From Variibacter sp. (lineage in GTDB: Bacteria; Pseudomonadota; Alphaproteobacteria; Rhizobiales; Xanthobacteraceae), in NCBI GenBank assembly GCA_019689555.1, contig JADGHE010000037.1, positions 1-34,395 of the forward strand: DNA of 34,395 bases. Reading direction: 5' to 3'. The notes under the pieces are model-generated. The model was not told the DNA's origin. It was given only the letters and a program-made list of their open reading frames with translations, and ran no database searches. The translations under genes were made by a program, and so were the position numbers. Shown one piece after another: positions 23,395-31,625 of the stretch. Within the stretch, counting starts at the first letter, position 1, and each line of letters starts with the position of its first letter.

Positions 23395-24195
23395 ATGAGG
23401 CCGCGTTCGGACGCCGACGCCGCGGCGACGGACGTGCTGCTCTCGGTCGAAGGCGTGACGCTGACGTTCGGCGGCGTCACGGCGATCAACGACGTTTCGT
23501 TCGATATCCGCAAAGGCGAGATCCGGGCGATCATCGGCCCCAACGGCGCCGGCAAGACCTCCATGCTCAACGTGATCAACGGCTTCTACACGCCGCAGCG
23601 CGGCCGGCTCACGTTCAAGGGCGAGGCGCGGACGAAGATGCGGCCCTACGAGGCCGCGCGCGGCGGCATCGCCCGCACGTTCCAGAATGTCGCCCTGTTC
23701 AAGGGCATGAGCGCGCTCGACAACATTATGACCGGGCGCTCGCTGAAGATGCGCCGCGGGCTCTTCTGGCAGCTCCTGCGCCACGGCCCGGCCATGACGG
23801 AGGAAATCGGGCACCGCCGCAAAGTCGAGGAGATCATCGACTTTTTGGAGATCGCGCACATCCGCCGCGTGCAGGTCGGCCGCCTGCCTTACGGGCTGCA
23901 GAAGCGCGTCGAGCTCGGCCGCGCGCTCGCGATGGAGCCGGACTTGCTTCTGCTCGACGAGCCGATGGCCGGCATGAACCTCGAAGAAAAGGAAGACATG
24001 TCGCGCTTCATCATCGACGTGAACCAGGAGTTCGGCACCACGATCGCTTTGATTGAGCACGATATGGGCGTGGTCATGGACCTGTCCGACCGCGTCGTCG
24101 TGCTCGATTACGGCCGCAAGATCGCCGACGGCACGCCCGACAGGGTGAAGAACAATCAAGCGGTCATCGACGCCTATCTCGGCGTCGCGCACTGA
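23395..24195 (+). CDS. livG: HAAT-family ABC transporter ATP-binding protein (LivG type)
   Basis: Cytoplasmic ATPase subunit, 266 residues. Walker A is GPNGAGKT (48-55), the Q-loop is in RTFQNVALF (94-102), Walker B is LLLLDEP with Asp188 and Glu189, and the switch His is His222 (IEHDMGVVM). The signature motif is LPYGLQKRVE (164-173), a deviation from the usual LSYGxQR in which Ser becomes Pro. LivG-specific features include the insertion before the signature and the C-terminal GTPDRVKNNQAVIDAYLG. The SD is weak (GGAG). It is second in the operon and pairs with the LivF-type ATPase at the operon's end. The livG symbol reflects type, not proven leucine transport. Confidence 0.93.
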   Translation: MRPRSDADAAATDVLLSVEGVTLTFGGVTAINDVSFDIRKGEIRAIIGPNGAGKTSMLNVINGFYTPQRGRLTFKGEARTKMRPYEAARGGIARTFQNVALFKGMSALDNIMTGRSLKMRRGLFWQLLRHGPAMTEEIGHRRKVEEIIDFLEIAHIRRVQVGRLPYGLQKRVELGRALAMEPDLLLLDEPMAGMNLEEKEDMSRFIIDVNQEFGTTIALIEHDMGVVMDLSDRVVVLDYGRKIADGTPDRVKNNQAVIDAYLGVAH

Positions 24196-24267
24196 GGGGA
24201 CGACGCAGACGCGCGGACACCTCACCGCGCGCCTTGCGGCTCGAGGACGCTGCGCAAGGGGCGCGGA

Positions 24268-25251
24268 ATGGACCTGCTCTACAGCATCTTTATCGACCCG
24301 TTCGTGCAGATGGCCACGGCGCCGGACCTGCTCGCCCAGACGCTGTGGGAGGGGCTGGTCGGCGGCATGCTCTATGCGCTGATCGCGCTCGGCTTCGTGC
24401 TGATCTTCAAAGCCTCGGGCGTGTTCAACTTCGCCCAGGGCATCATGGTGGTGTTCGCGGCCCTGACGCTCATCGGCCTGCACAAGCTTCTGGTCCAGAA
24501 CGGCGTCTCGAACGCCACCGCCGCCGCCTACCTCGCGCTCCTGCTGACCATCGGCGTGATGTTCGTTCTGGCCTTTGCGGTCGAGCGCCTCGTGCTGCGG
24601 CCGCTCGTGAACCAGCCCGACATCATCCTGTTCATGGCGACCTTCGGCCTCACCTATTTCCTCATCGGCTTCGGCGAGCTGGTCTTCGGCGGCGATCCCA
24701 AAATCATGATCACCGAGGATCTGCGCCTGCCGACGGGGGCGATCACCTACAAGGCGCTCGGGGGCCTCCTGAGCCTGCAGCGCCTCGACATCGCCGCTGC
24801 CGTGATCGCCGCGATCATGGTCACGACGATGGCCGTGTTTTTTTCCAAGACGCGGATCGGTCGGGCGCTCCGCGCGGTCGCCGACAGCCACAAGGCGGCG
24901 CTCTCGGTCGGCATCTCGCTGGAACAGATCTGGGTGATCGTGTGGTTCGCCTCCGGCCTCGTCGCGCTCGTGACCGGCATCATGTGGGGCGCGCGCTCGG
25001 ACGTCTCCTTCGCCCTCGAAGTGATCGCGCTCAAGGCGCTGCCGGTGCTGATCCTCGGCGGCTTCACCTCGATCCCGGGCGCCATCGTCGGCGGGCTCAT
25101 CATCGGCATCGGCGAAAAGCTCGCGGAATTCTACTGGGGACCGCTGATCGGCGGCGGCACCGACAGCTGGTTCGCCTATGTGCTCGCGCTCGTCTTCCTG
25201 CTGTTCTGGCCGCACGGGCTGTTTGGCGAGAAGATCATCGAGCGCGTATAG
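24268..25251 (+). CDS. livH: HAAT-family ABC permease (LivH type)
   Basis: Integral membrane permease of 327 residues with multiple hydrophobic segments. The conserved LivH opening GMLYALIALGFVLIFKASGVFNFAQG (about 33-58) and the permease-ATPase contact region SHKAALSVGISLEQIW mark the family. The loop GGFTSIPGAIVGGLIIG is typical near the C-terminus. An N-terminal extension of about 30 residues precedes the first membrane segment. It is followed by livM with a 19-nt gap. Together with LivM it forms the translocation channel for an amino acid or acid substrate. Confidence 0.93.
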   Translation: MDLLYSIFIDPFVQMATAPDLLAQTLWEGLVGGMLYALIALGFVLIFKASGVFNFAQGIMVVFAALTLIGLHKLLVQNGVSNATAAAYLALLLTIGVMFVLAFAVERLVLRPLVNQPDIILFMATFGLTYFLIGFGELVFGGDPKIMITEDLRLPTGAITYKALGGLLSLQRLDIAAAVIAAIMVTTMAVFFSKTRIGRALRAVADSHKAALSVGISLEQIWVIVWFASGLVALVTGIMWGARSDVSFALEVIALKALPVLILGGFTSIPGAIVGGLIIGIGEKLAEFYWGPLIGGGTDSWFAYVLALVFLLFWPHGLFGEKIIERV

Positions 25252-25270
25252 GACGCGGAGGACCCGGCCG

Positions 25271-26344
25271 ATGCTCTACCGCGAGGCAGGACAGTTCAAG
25301 ACGAGCTACCTCGCCGACCAGGCGATCTTTCCGATCCGGCAGGACCGCATCGGGATGGCCGTCATCATCGCCGGCGCCTACCTGCTGACGCTCACGCAGA
25401 ACGACTTCCTGCTCAACGCGATGATGATCCCGTTCTTGATCTTCACGCTGGCGGCGATCGGACTCAATCTCCTCACCGGCTATACGGGGCTGCTTTCGCT
25501 CGGCACCGGCGCGTTCATGGGCGTGGGGGCCTATGCCTGCTACAAGCTGACCTCGCTCTTTCCGGACGTGAACGTGCTCGTCTGGGTCGTCGCGTCCGGG
25601 TTCTTCGCGGCCCTTGTCGGCGTGATCTTCGGGGTGCCGTCGCTCCGCATCAAGGGGTTTTATCTCGCGATCGCGACGCTCGCCGCACAGTTCTTCCTCG
25701 AATGGTGCTTTATCCGGGTCCCCTGGCTCTACAACTACAACGTCTCCGGGGCGATCGAGGTGCCGACGCGCACGCTGTTCGGCATTCCCGTCACCGGCCC
25801 GACGGCGACGGCGCAAACGCGCTATCTGATCGTCCTCACGATCGTCGCCGTCATGACGTGGCTCGCCTCGAATCTCGTTCACGGGCGCATCGGCCGCATG
25901 TGGATGGCCGTGCGCGACATGGACATCGCGGCCGAGCTCATCGGCATCCGCCCGCTGCCGACGAAGCTGCTCGCCTTCGCGATCTCCTCGTTCTACTGCG
26001 GAGTGTCCGGCGCGCTGATGGTGTTCCTCTGGTACGGCGGCGCGGAAGCGACCGTGTTCAATATCAATCAAAGCTTCAATGTCCTGTTCATGATCATTAT
26101 CGGCGGCCTCGGCAGCCTCATCGGCTCCTATCTCGGCGCCGCGCTGATCTTCATCCTTCCGATCGTTCTGCGCTTCGTGCCGCCCCGTCTCGGCCTGGAC
26201 ATTCAGGCCGCGACGGTGGAGCACGTCACCTTCATGATCGTGGGCGCGCTGATCATCTTCTTCCTGATCGTCGAGCCGCACGGCCTCGCCCGGCTCTGGC
26301 AGATCGCCAAGCAGAAACTGAGGGTGTGGCCGTTTCCCTATTGA
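25271..26344 (+). CDS. livM: HAAT-family ABC permease (LivM type)
   Basis: Second membrane subunit, 357 residues. The ATG at 25271 is chosen because GGAGGA lies 10 nt upstream; a longer frame only overlaps livH. Family blocks seen are AAIGLNLLTGYTGLLSLGTGAFMGVGAYA, the coupling region MWMAVRDMDIAAELIGIRPLPTKLLAFAIS, and FMIIIGGLGSLIGSYLGAALI. About 30-40 hydrophilic residues precede the first membrane helix. It pairs with LivH, and the short 19-nt intergenic gap indicates translational coupling. Confidence 0.93.
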   Translation: MLYREAGQFKTSYLADQAIFPIRQDRIGMAVIIAGAYLLTLTQNDFLLNAMMIPFLIFTLAAIGLNLLTGYTGLLSLGTGAFMGVGAYACYKLTSLFPDVNVLVWVVASGFFAALVGVIFGVPSLRIKGFYLAIATLAAQFFLEWCFIRVPWLYNYNVSGAIEVPTRTLFGIPVTGPTATAQTRYLIVLTIVAVMTWLASNLVHGRIGRMWMAVRDMDIAAELIGIRPLPTKLLAFAISSFYCGVSGALMVFLWYGGAEATVFNINQSFNVLFMIIIGGLGSLIGSYLGAALIFILPIVLRFVPPRLGLDIQAATVEHVTFMIVGALIIFFLIVEPHGLARLWQIAKQKLRVWPFPY

Positions 26345-26387
26345 TGGTGCACACTGGAGTCCGCCGCCCCGCGACAAGGCGGGCCGG

Positions 26388-26406
26388 GCCGGACCGAGCG
26401 TCCGGC
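26388..26406 (+). terminator. Intercistronic hairpin before the binding-protein gene
   Basis: GCCGGAC (26388-26394) and GTCCGGC (26400-26406) form a perfect 7-bp stem with a 5-nt loop, in the 136-nt gap between livM and the binding-protein gene. No T-tract follows. It may modulate mRNA processing rather than terminate. Confidence 0.3.
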
Positions 26407-26480
26407 GCGAGGGGGGGTCGAGCGGGAAGCGACAGAAAGGCGGCCGGCCCCACCGGCCCGAACCGCAGGGAGGAACGCAC

Positions 26481-27812
26481 ATGGACGTGAAACGCCTGAT
26501 TTGGCGCGGCGCCATCGCGGCCGCGCTGGGGCTTGCGCCCCTGGTCACGACGGCGCGCGCGCAGGACATCTACGTGCCGCTGCTCACCTACCGCACCGGT
26601 CCGTTCGCCAATTCCGGCATTCCGATCGCCAACGGCATGCACGACTACCTCATCATGCTCAACGAGCGCGACGGCGGCATCGGCGGCGTGAAGCTCAACA
26701 TAGAGGAATGCGAGACGGGCTATGACACCAAGAAGGGCGTCGAATGCTGGGAGGCGGTGAAGGGCAAGAACCCGGCGGTCGTCAATCCCTATTCCACCGG
26801 GATCACGCTCCAGCTCATTCCCAAGGCCGCCGTCGACAAGGTCCCGATCCTGTCGATGGCCTACGGGCTGTCGGCATCCGCGGTGGGCGAGAAGTTCCCC
26901 TGGATCTTCAACCCGCCGGCGACCTACTGGGACGGCCTGTCGATCGTCTTCAAGTACATCGGCGAGAAGGAAGGGGGCCTTGAGAAGCTGAAGGGCAAGA
27001 CGATCGGCTTCATCTTCCTCGAAAGCGGATACGGCCGCGAGCCGCTCCCCCTGCTTCACCAGTTCGCCAAGGAATACGGCTTCACCGTGAAGGAATATTC
27101 GGTGGCGGCCAAGGAAATGCAGGACCAGTCGGGGCAGTGGCTCGCCGTGCGGCGCGATCGTCCCGCCTGGATGATCATGTGGGGCTGGGGCGCGATGAAC
27201 CCCACGGCCGTCAAGCGCGCCTCGGAGAACGGCTATCCGATGGACCGCTTCATCGGCATCTGGTGGTCGGGCAGCGACGACGACGCGCGCGCCGGCGGCC
27301 AGGCGGCCAAGGGCTATCTCAGCCTCAACATCAACGGTCTCGGCACCGACTATCCGGCGCTGCAGGACATCAAGAAGTATGTCGTCGACAAGGGCAAGAG
27401 CCAGGTGGAGAAGGACAAGTTTGGGGAGGCCTTCTACAACCGCGGCGTCTACAACTCCGTGATAGTGGCGGAGGCCATCCGCAACGCCCAGAAGGTCACC
27501 GGCAAGAAGGTGGTGATCGGTGAGGACGTGCGCCGCGGCCTCGAGTCGCTGCGCATCAGCGAAGCCCAATGGAAGGAGCTCGGCCTGCCCGGCTTCGCGT
27601 CGCCCATCACCAATCTGAGCTGCGCCGACCACAACGGGCACCACGCCGCCTATGTGCAGCAGTGGGACGGAACCAAGTGGGTGAAGGTCTCCGACTGGAT
27701 CACGCCCATGAAGGACAAGGTGCGTCCGCTGCTCGAAGAGGCGGCCGACGACTACGTGAAGAAGAACACCGGGTGGCCGAAGCGCTCGGAGGCCTGCGAC
27801 AAGTCGACCTGA
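26481..27812 (+). CDS. HAAT-family periplasmic substrate-binding protein (LivK type)
   Basis: Periplasmic receptor of 443 residues for the adjacent ABC transporter. A signal peptide (1-27) ends in TARA before QDIYVPLLTYRTGPF. The bilobed receptor core follows with the family motif IPIANGMHDYLIMLNERDGGIGG. GGGAGGA precedes the ATG. The ligand pocket cannot be assigned; this subfamily is more distant from Leu/Ile/Val binding protein and includes receptors for aromatic and other acids, so calling it LivK would overstate specificity. The gene lies between livM and the second ATPase. Confidence 0.93.
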   Translation: MDVKRLIWRGAIAAALGLAPLVTTARAQDIYVPLLTYRTGPFANSGIPIANGMHDYLIMLNERDGGIGGVKLNIEECETGYDTKKGVECWEAVKGKNPAVVNPYSTGITLQLIPKAAVDKVPILSMAYGLSASAVGEKFPWIFNPPATYWDGLSIVFKYIGEKEGGLEKLKGKTIGFIFLESGYGREPLPLLHQFAKEYGFTVKEYSVAAKEMQDQSGQWLAVRRDRPAWMIMWGWGAMNPTAVKRASENGYPMDRFIGIWWSGSDDDARAGGQAAKGYLSLNINGLGTDYPALQDIKKYVVDKGKSQVEKDKFGEAFYNRGVYNSVIVAEAIRNAQKVTGKKVVIGEDVRRGLESLRISEAQWKELGLPGFASPITNLSCADHNGHHAAYVQQWDGTKWVKVSDWITPMKDKVRPLLEEAADDYVKKNTGWPKRSEACDKST

Positions 27813-27820
27813 GCGGGCCT

Positions 27821-27851
27821 CGGCCCTCTCCCCGCCGGCGGGAGAGGGCCG
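27821..27851 (+). terminator. Strong palindromic hairpin after the binding-protein gene
   Basis: A perfect 12-bp stem, CGGCCCTCTCCC (27821-27832) with GGGAGAGGGCCG (27840-27851), loop CGCCGGC. It begins 9 nt after the stop codon of the binding-protein gene. Similar CCCTCTCC-type palindromes are common between genes in alphaproteobacterial genomes, so it may belong to a dispersed repeat family. Likely role: 3'-end protection, giving more receptor than ATPase mRNA, or partial termination. Confidence 0.6.
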
Positions 27852-27910
27852 TGTTGCGGCCCGGGGCGCGAGGGGTTCTCGAGGACCCGCCTGCCACGCG
27901 CTCCGCACCC

Positions 27911-27959
27911 CGAAGGCCATGCGCGGAAGGCGCGGCCTCCCGCGCATGGTGCGCCTTCG
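27911..27959 (+). repeat. Second long imperfect inverted repeat before the LivF gene
   Basis: CGAAGGC-CATGCGCGG (27911-27926) pairs with CCGCGCATG (27940-27948) and then GCCTTCG (27953-27959), with a small bulge. The result is an approximately 16-bp hairpin in the leader of the LivF gene. With the preceding palindrome it fills most of the 182-nt gap. It could be a second repeat-family copy or a post-transcriptional element. Confidence 0.5.
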
Positions 27960-27994
27960 GAGAGACGAAGGGACGAGGACGAAAGGGCACCGTC

Positions 27995-28843
27995 ATGGCT
28001 CACGCCGCGACCGCCGATCGCCATGTGCCTGCGCGCGCGCGCGCGTGCATTCTCGCGGTCAACAACATCGAGGTCGTGTACGACCACGTGATCCTGGTGC
28101 TCAAGGGCGTCTCGCTCGACGTGCCGCGCGGCGGCATCGTCGCGCTCCTCGGGGCCAACGGTGCCGGCAAGACGACGACGCTGAAGGCGATTTCCAACCT
28201 GCTTCAGGCGGAGCGGGGGGAGGTGACGAAGGGCGCGATCCTTTTCGACGGCCAGGAGGTGCAGTCCCTGTCGCCGAACGAACTGGTGCGGCGCGGCTGC
28301 ATCCAGGTGATGGAGGGGCGCGAGTGCTTCGGGCACCTGACCATCGAGGAGAATCTGCTCACCGGCGCGTTCACGCGGCGCGACGGCAGCGCCGCCATCC
28401 GCGCGGACATCGAGCGCATCTATGCCTATTTCCCCCGCCTTAAGGAGCGGCGCAACGCCATGGCCGGCTACACGTCGGGCGGCGAGCAGCAGATGTGCGC
28501 GATCGGCCGCGCGCTGATGTCGCGGCCGAAGCTCGTGCTGCTCGACGAGCCCTCCATGGGGCTTGCGCCCCAGATCGTCGAGGAGATCTTCGCCATCGTG
28601 AAGGCGCTCAACGAGAAGGAGGGCGTGTCGTTCCTGCTTGCCGAGCAGAACACCAACATGGCGCTGAAGGTCGCGCAGTACGGCTACATCCTGGAGAACG
28701 GGCACGTGGTTCTCGACGGCGAGGCGAGGGCGCTGCGCGAGAACGAGGACGTCAAGGAATTCTACCTCGGAATCGCCGAGGGCCGGCGCAAGAGCTTCCG
28801 CGACGTGAAGCACTACAAGCGCCGGAAGCGGTGGCTGGCGTAA
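27995..28843 (+). CDS. livF: HAAT-family ABC transporter ATP-binding protein (LivF type)
   Basis: Second ATPase of the transporter, 282 residues. The ATG at 27995 is used; longer frames overlap the binding-protein gene. Walker A is GANGAGKT (53-60), signature TSGGEQQ (160-166), Walker B VLLDEP with Asp184 and Glu185. The usual switch His is replaced by Gln218 in AEQN, which is normal for LivF. A 20-residue extension, encoded partly by a GC-repeat run, precedes the domain, and a basic tail (KHYKRRKRWLA) ends the protein. It completes a five-gene transporter set behind the acyl-CoA ligase. Confidence 0.93.
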   Translation: MAHAATADRHVPARARACILAVNNIEVVYDHVILVLKGVSLDVPRGGIVALLGANGAGKTTTLKAISNLLQAERGEVTKGAILFDGQEVQSLSPNELVRRGCIQVMEGRECFGHLTIEENLLTGAFTRRDGSAAIRADIERIYAYFPRLKERRNAMAGYTSGGEQQMCAIGRALMSRPKLVLLDEPSMGLAPQIVEEIFAIVKALNEKEGVSFLLAEQNTNMALKVAQYGYILENGHVVLDGEARALRENEDVKEFYLGIAEGRRKSFRDVKHYKRRKRWLA

Positions 28844-28873
28844 GCCCCGAGCCCTTCCCCGAACAGCGCGCGC

Positions 28874-30427
28874 TCACCGCGCCACAAGCCGCCCCTCGAT
28901 TCCGGTCCGCACCGTGCCGAGCCGCCGGATATAGGCCATCACCTCGTTCGCGAGCAGCGGCGCGTCGCTGTCCGGCGTGATCCGCTTGGCGTCGCGCAGC
29001 ATGGTGTAGTTGTCGCCGCCGCGGGCGAGAAAATCGAGGATCGCGACGCGGTACGTCCTCGCTTCGTCGAGCGGCTTGCCCGCGACCTGCATCGAAAGCA
29101 CGCGGCTGCCGGCGGGCCGCGCCACATCGTAGACGACCGTGATGCCCGACACCTGCGGAAAGCGCCCGCTCGCCACCGGCAGCTGCTGCAATCCGTTCTC
29201 GATCGCGCGCCTGAGATCGCGGCCGGAAATCTCGATCACGACGACCCGATTGTTGAACGGCAGTTCCGCGAGAATGTCCCTGCGGGTGATCGTCGAGCCG
29301 GCGGGATAGACGTGGCCGGCGCGGATGCCACCGCCGTTGATGATCGCGGCGTCGGCCGCCGTCGAAATCCGCATCGCATCAGCAAAGAGATTGCCGATCG
29401 CGGCCTCCCCGGTGCGCACGGCGGCGTTGCGGCTGTCGAGTTCGACGGCCGTCTTGCCGATCGGCGCGTCCATCTCGCGCGAGAACTCTTCCTTCAGGCG
29501 GGCGACCGCGGCGGCGACCTCCGGGTCCGGCGCGACCGCGGCGGTGTCGATCACGCGGAACTGCGGCCACCAGGTCATCGTGCGCTTGCCGCCGCTTTCG
29601 CGCACGGTGATATCGACGTCGACGGCCGTGACGTAGTGCGCGTCGAACCCCGATTCCACGATCGCGTTGAGCCCGTCGAAGTTCACGAAGAGGTCGTGCG
29701 TGTGGCCCGTCAGCAGCAGATCGGCCGTGCGCGCGAATTGCAGCACGAGCGCGTCGCCCCGGTCGACGTGCATGACGGCGACGACGAAATCCGCGCCCTC
29801 CTCGCGCAGGGCGGCCGCCTGCGCCTTCGCGGTCTCGATCGTGTTGGCGAATTGCAAGTCCTCGGGCGAGGAGACGCGCGGCGAGCGATCGTAGGCGAGG
29901 CCGGTCAGGCCGATGCGCACGCCGTCGAAGGCGAGGATGGCCCGATCCTTGTGGCCCGGCAGCGGGCGGCCTGCGGCGTCGCGCAGATTGGCGCCGTAGA
30001 GCGGAAAATTCGCCTCCGCCATACGCTTCAGAAAGGTCTCCTTGCCGAAATCGAATTCGTGATTGCCGGCGACGAAGATGTCCGGCCGGATCATGTTGGT
30101 GAGCTCGATGATGTGCGCCCCGCGATCGAAGCCGGACATCAGCGAGGGCGAGAGCGTGTCGCCGGCATGCGCGAAGATCACGTGGCCGCCCTTTGCCCGT
30201 TCGGCCTTGACCACGGCAGCCAGCCGCGCGAAGCCCCCGCGCGCCGTGCCGTCGGCGAACGCCGTCTCCTCCATCAGGTAGATGTCGTTGGTGAGCAGGA
30301 AGGTGACGCGCGTCCTGTACGTGGCCTGCGCCCAGGAGAGCCGCCAGGACGCGAGGGCACCGAGAGTTGCGGTGAATGCGGCGAGGAACGAGCGGCGCGT
30401 CAGCATGCCGCGACGGGTTGCCTTCAT
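28874..30427 (-). CDS. Tat-exported 5'-nucleotidase/metallophosphatase (UshA-like)
   Basis: Exported bifunctional metallophosphatase/5'-nucleotidase, 517 residues from the ATG at 30427. The N-terminus carries a twin-arginine motif (TRRSFLAAF) followed by a hydrophobic core and a likely cleavage near SWAQA. Metal-site motifs in order: LLTND (Asp48), HAGDTLS (Asp90), GNHEFDFG (Asn122, His123), MHVDRGD and LTGHTHD. The C-terminal nucleotide-binding domain has NGGGIRAG and LARGGDNYTML. The first site reads TNDIY rather than TNDxHG, so one His ligand is Tyr; this is known from some subfamilies. An ATG at 30406 is another start. It sits back to back with ferrochelatase, 68 nt away. Confidence 0.93.
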   Translation of the reverse strand: MKATRRGMLTRRSFLAAFTATLGALASWRLSWAQATYRTRVTFLLTNDIYLMEETAFADGTARGGFARLAAVVKAERAKGGHVIFAHAGDTLSPSLMSGFDRGAHIIELTNMIRPDIFVAGNHEFDFGKETFLKRMAEANFPLYGANLRDAAGRPLPGHKDRAILAFDGVRIGLTGLAYDRSPRVSSPEDLQFANTIETAKAQAAALREEGADFVVAVMHVDRGDALVLQFARTADLLLTGHTHDLFVNFDGLNAIVESGFDAHYVTAVDVDITVRESGGKRTMTWWPQFRVIDTAAVAPDPEVAAAVARLKEEFSREMDAPIGKTAVELDSRNAAVRTGEAAIGNLFADAMRISTAADAAIINGGGIRAGHVYPAGSTITRRDILAELPFNNRVVVIEISGRDLRRAIENGLQQLPVASGRFPQVSGITVVYDVARPAGSRVLSMQVAGKPLDEARTYRVAILDFLARGGDNYTMLRDAKRITPDSDAPLLANEVMAYIRRLGTVRTGIEGRLVAR

Positions 30428-30495
30428 GCCCGGCCTGTAGCATGCGTGCGGCGCGGCCCGCCACATCCTATTTCCGCGGGAGGGAACTTGTGCCC

Positions 30496-31551
30496 ATGGA
30501 CGATTCGAGCCGACCCCAGACCAGCGCGCCGTCCGCGCACGCGCCCGCCGACCGTCCGGCGCCGCGCCGCATCGGCGTGCTGCTCGTCAATCTCGGCACG
30601 CCCGACGCCACCGATTACTGGTCGATGCGGCGCTACCTCAAGGAGTTCCTGTCCGACCCGCGCGTCATCGAGGAGAACCGGCTGAAGTGGTGGTTCATCC
30701 TCAACGCCATCATCCTCACGGTGCGGCCGGGCCGCAAAGGGCGCGACTACGAGAAGATCTGGAACCGCGCGCTCAACGAATCGCCGCTGCGCACGATCAC
30801 CCGCGCGCAGGCCGAGAAGCTTTCGGCACGGCTCATGCCCGAGGGCAAGGGCATCGTGGTCGACTGGGCGATGCGCTACGGCAACCCCTCGATCGCCTCG
30901 CGGCTCGAGGCGCTGCAGCGCGGCGGCTGCGACCGCATTTTGCTGGTGCCGCTCTATCCGCAATATTCCGCGGCGACAACCGCGACGGTGTGCGACAAGG
31001 CCTTCGAGGCGCTGATGGGGATGCGCTGGCAGCCGGCGCTGCGGGTCTGCCCGCCTTACTACGACGATCCGGTCTACATCGAGGCGGTTGCGACCGCGCT
31101 GGAGGCCTCGCTCAAGAACCTGGGCTTCACGCCCGACGTCATCCTCGCTTCGTTCCACGGGGTGCCGCAGGACTACGTGCTCAAGGGCGACCCCTATTAC
31201 GTCCATTGCGCCGAGACGACGCGGCGGCTGCGCGAGCGCCTGGGGCTCGACGAGCGGCGCCTGCGCATGACCTTCCAGTCGCGGTTCGGCACGGCGGAAT
31301 GGCTCAAGCCCTATACGGACGAGACCGTGAAAGCGCTCGCGCGCGAGGGGGTGAAGAACCTCGCCGTGGTCACTCCCGGCTTTGCCGCCGATTGCCTGGA
31401 AACGCTGGAGGAAATCGCGGGCGAGAACGCCGAATATTTCAGGCACGAGGGGGGCGAGAACTTCGCCGCGATTCCCTGCCTCAACGACAGCCCGGAAGGC
31501 ATGCGCGTCATCGAACACATCGTGCGCCGGGAGCTCATGGGCTGGATCTGA
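30496..31551 (+). CDS. hemH: Ferrochelatase
   Basis: Inserts ferrous iron into protoporphyrin IX, the last step of haem synthesis. The protein has 351 residues from the ATG at 30496, with GGGAGGG upstream; a longer frame lacks support. The family motifs are seen: LLVNLGTPDA near the N-terminus, MRYGNPSI (126-133), LVPLYPQYSAATTAT (150-164), ASFHGVP with the metal-binding His221, FQSRFGTAEWL (260-270) and TPGFAADCLETLEEI with Glu302. The N-terminal 24 residues are an extension rich in Ser, Ala and Pro. The length is usual for alphaproteobacterial enzymes. Divergent from the nucleotidase gene. Confidence 0.97.
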   Translation: MDDSSRPQTSAPSAHAPADRPAPRRIGVLLVNLGTPDATDYWSMRRYLKEFLSDPRVIEENRLKWWFILNAIILTVRPGRKGRDYEKIWNRALNESPLRTITRAQAEKLSARLMPEGKGIVVDWAMRYGNPSIASRLEALQRGGCDRILLVPLYPQYSAATTATVCDKAFEALMGMRWQPALRVCPPYYDDPVYIEAVATALEASLKNLGFTPDVILASFHGVPQDYVLKGDPYYVHCAETTRRLRERLGLDERRLRMTFQSRFGTAEWLKPYTDETVKALAREGVKNLAVVTPGFAADCLETLEEIAGENAEYFRHEGGENFAAIPCLNDSPEGMRVIEHIVRRELMGWI

Positions 31552-31561
31552 CCGCCCGCCG

Positions 31562-31579
31562 GAGGGGTTTGCGCCCCTC
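31562..31579. terminator. Short hairpin between convergent genes
   Basis: GAGGGG (31562-31567) and CCCCTC (31574-31579), loop TTTGCG, lie in the 74-nt gap between hemH and the convergent isomerase gene. A T-tract is absent. Weak candidate terminator. Confidence 0.35.
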
Positions 31580-31625
31580 AAGCCACAAGGCCCGCGACGG
31601 CCCGGACAGCGGCGGCGCGGCACCG

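Noticed and set aside
20448-23579. Open frame of 1043 codons on the minus strand across the cupin and ligase genes
   Set aside because: It is antisense to the acyl-CoA synthetase; its composition is typical of shadow frames and it crosses two well-supported genes and the promoter gap.
28029-28048. GC-alternating run in the LivF N-terminus as a Z-DNA or regulatory element
   Set aside because: It encodes an in-frame Ala-Arg-Ala-Arg stretch; simple repeats of this size are common in such high-GC coding DNA.
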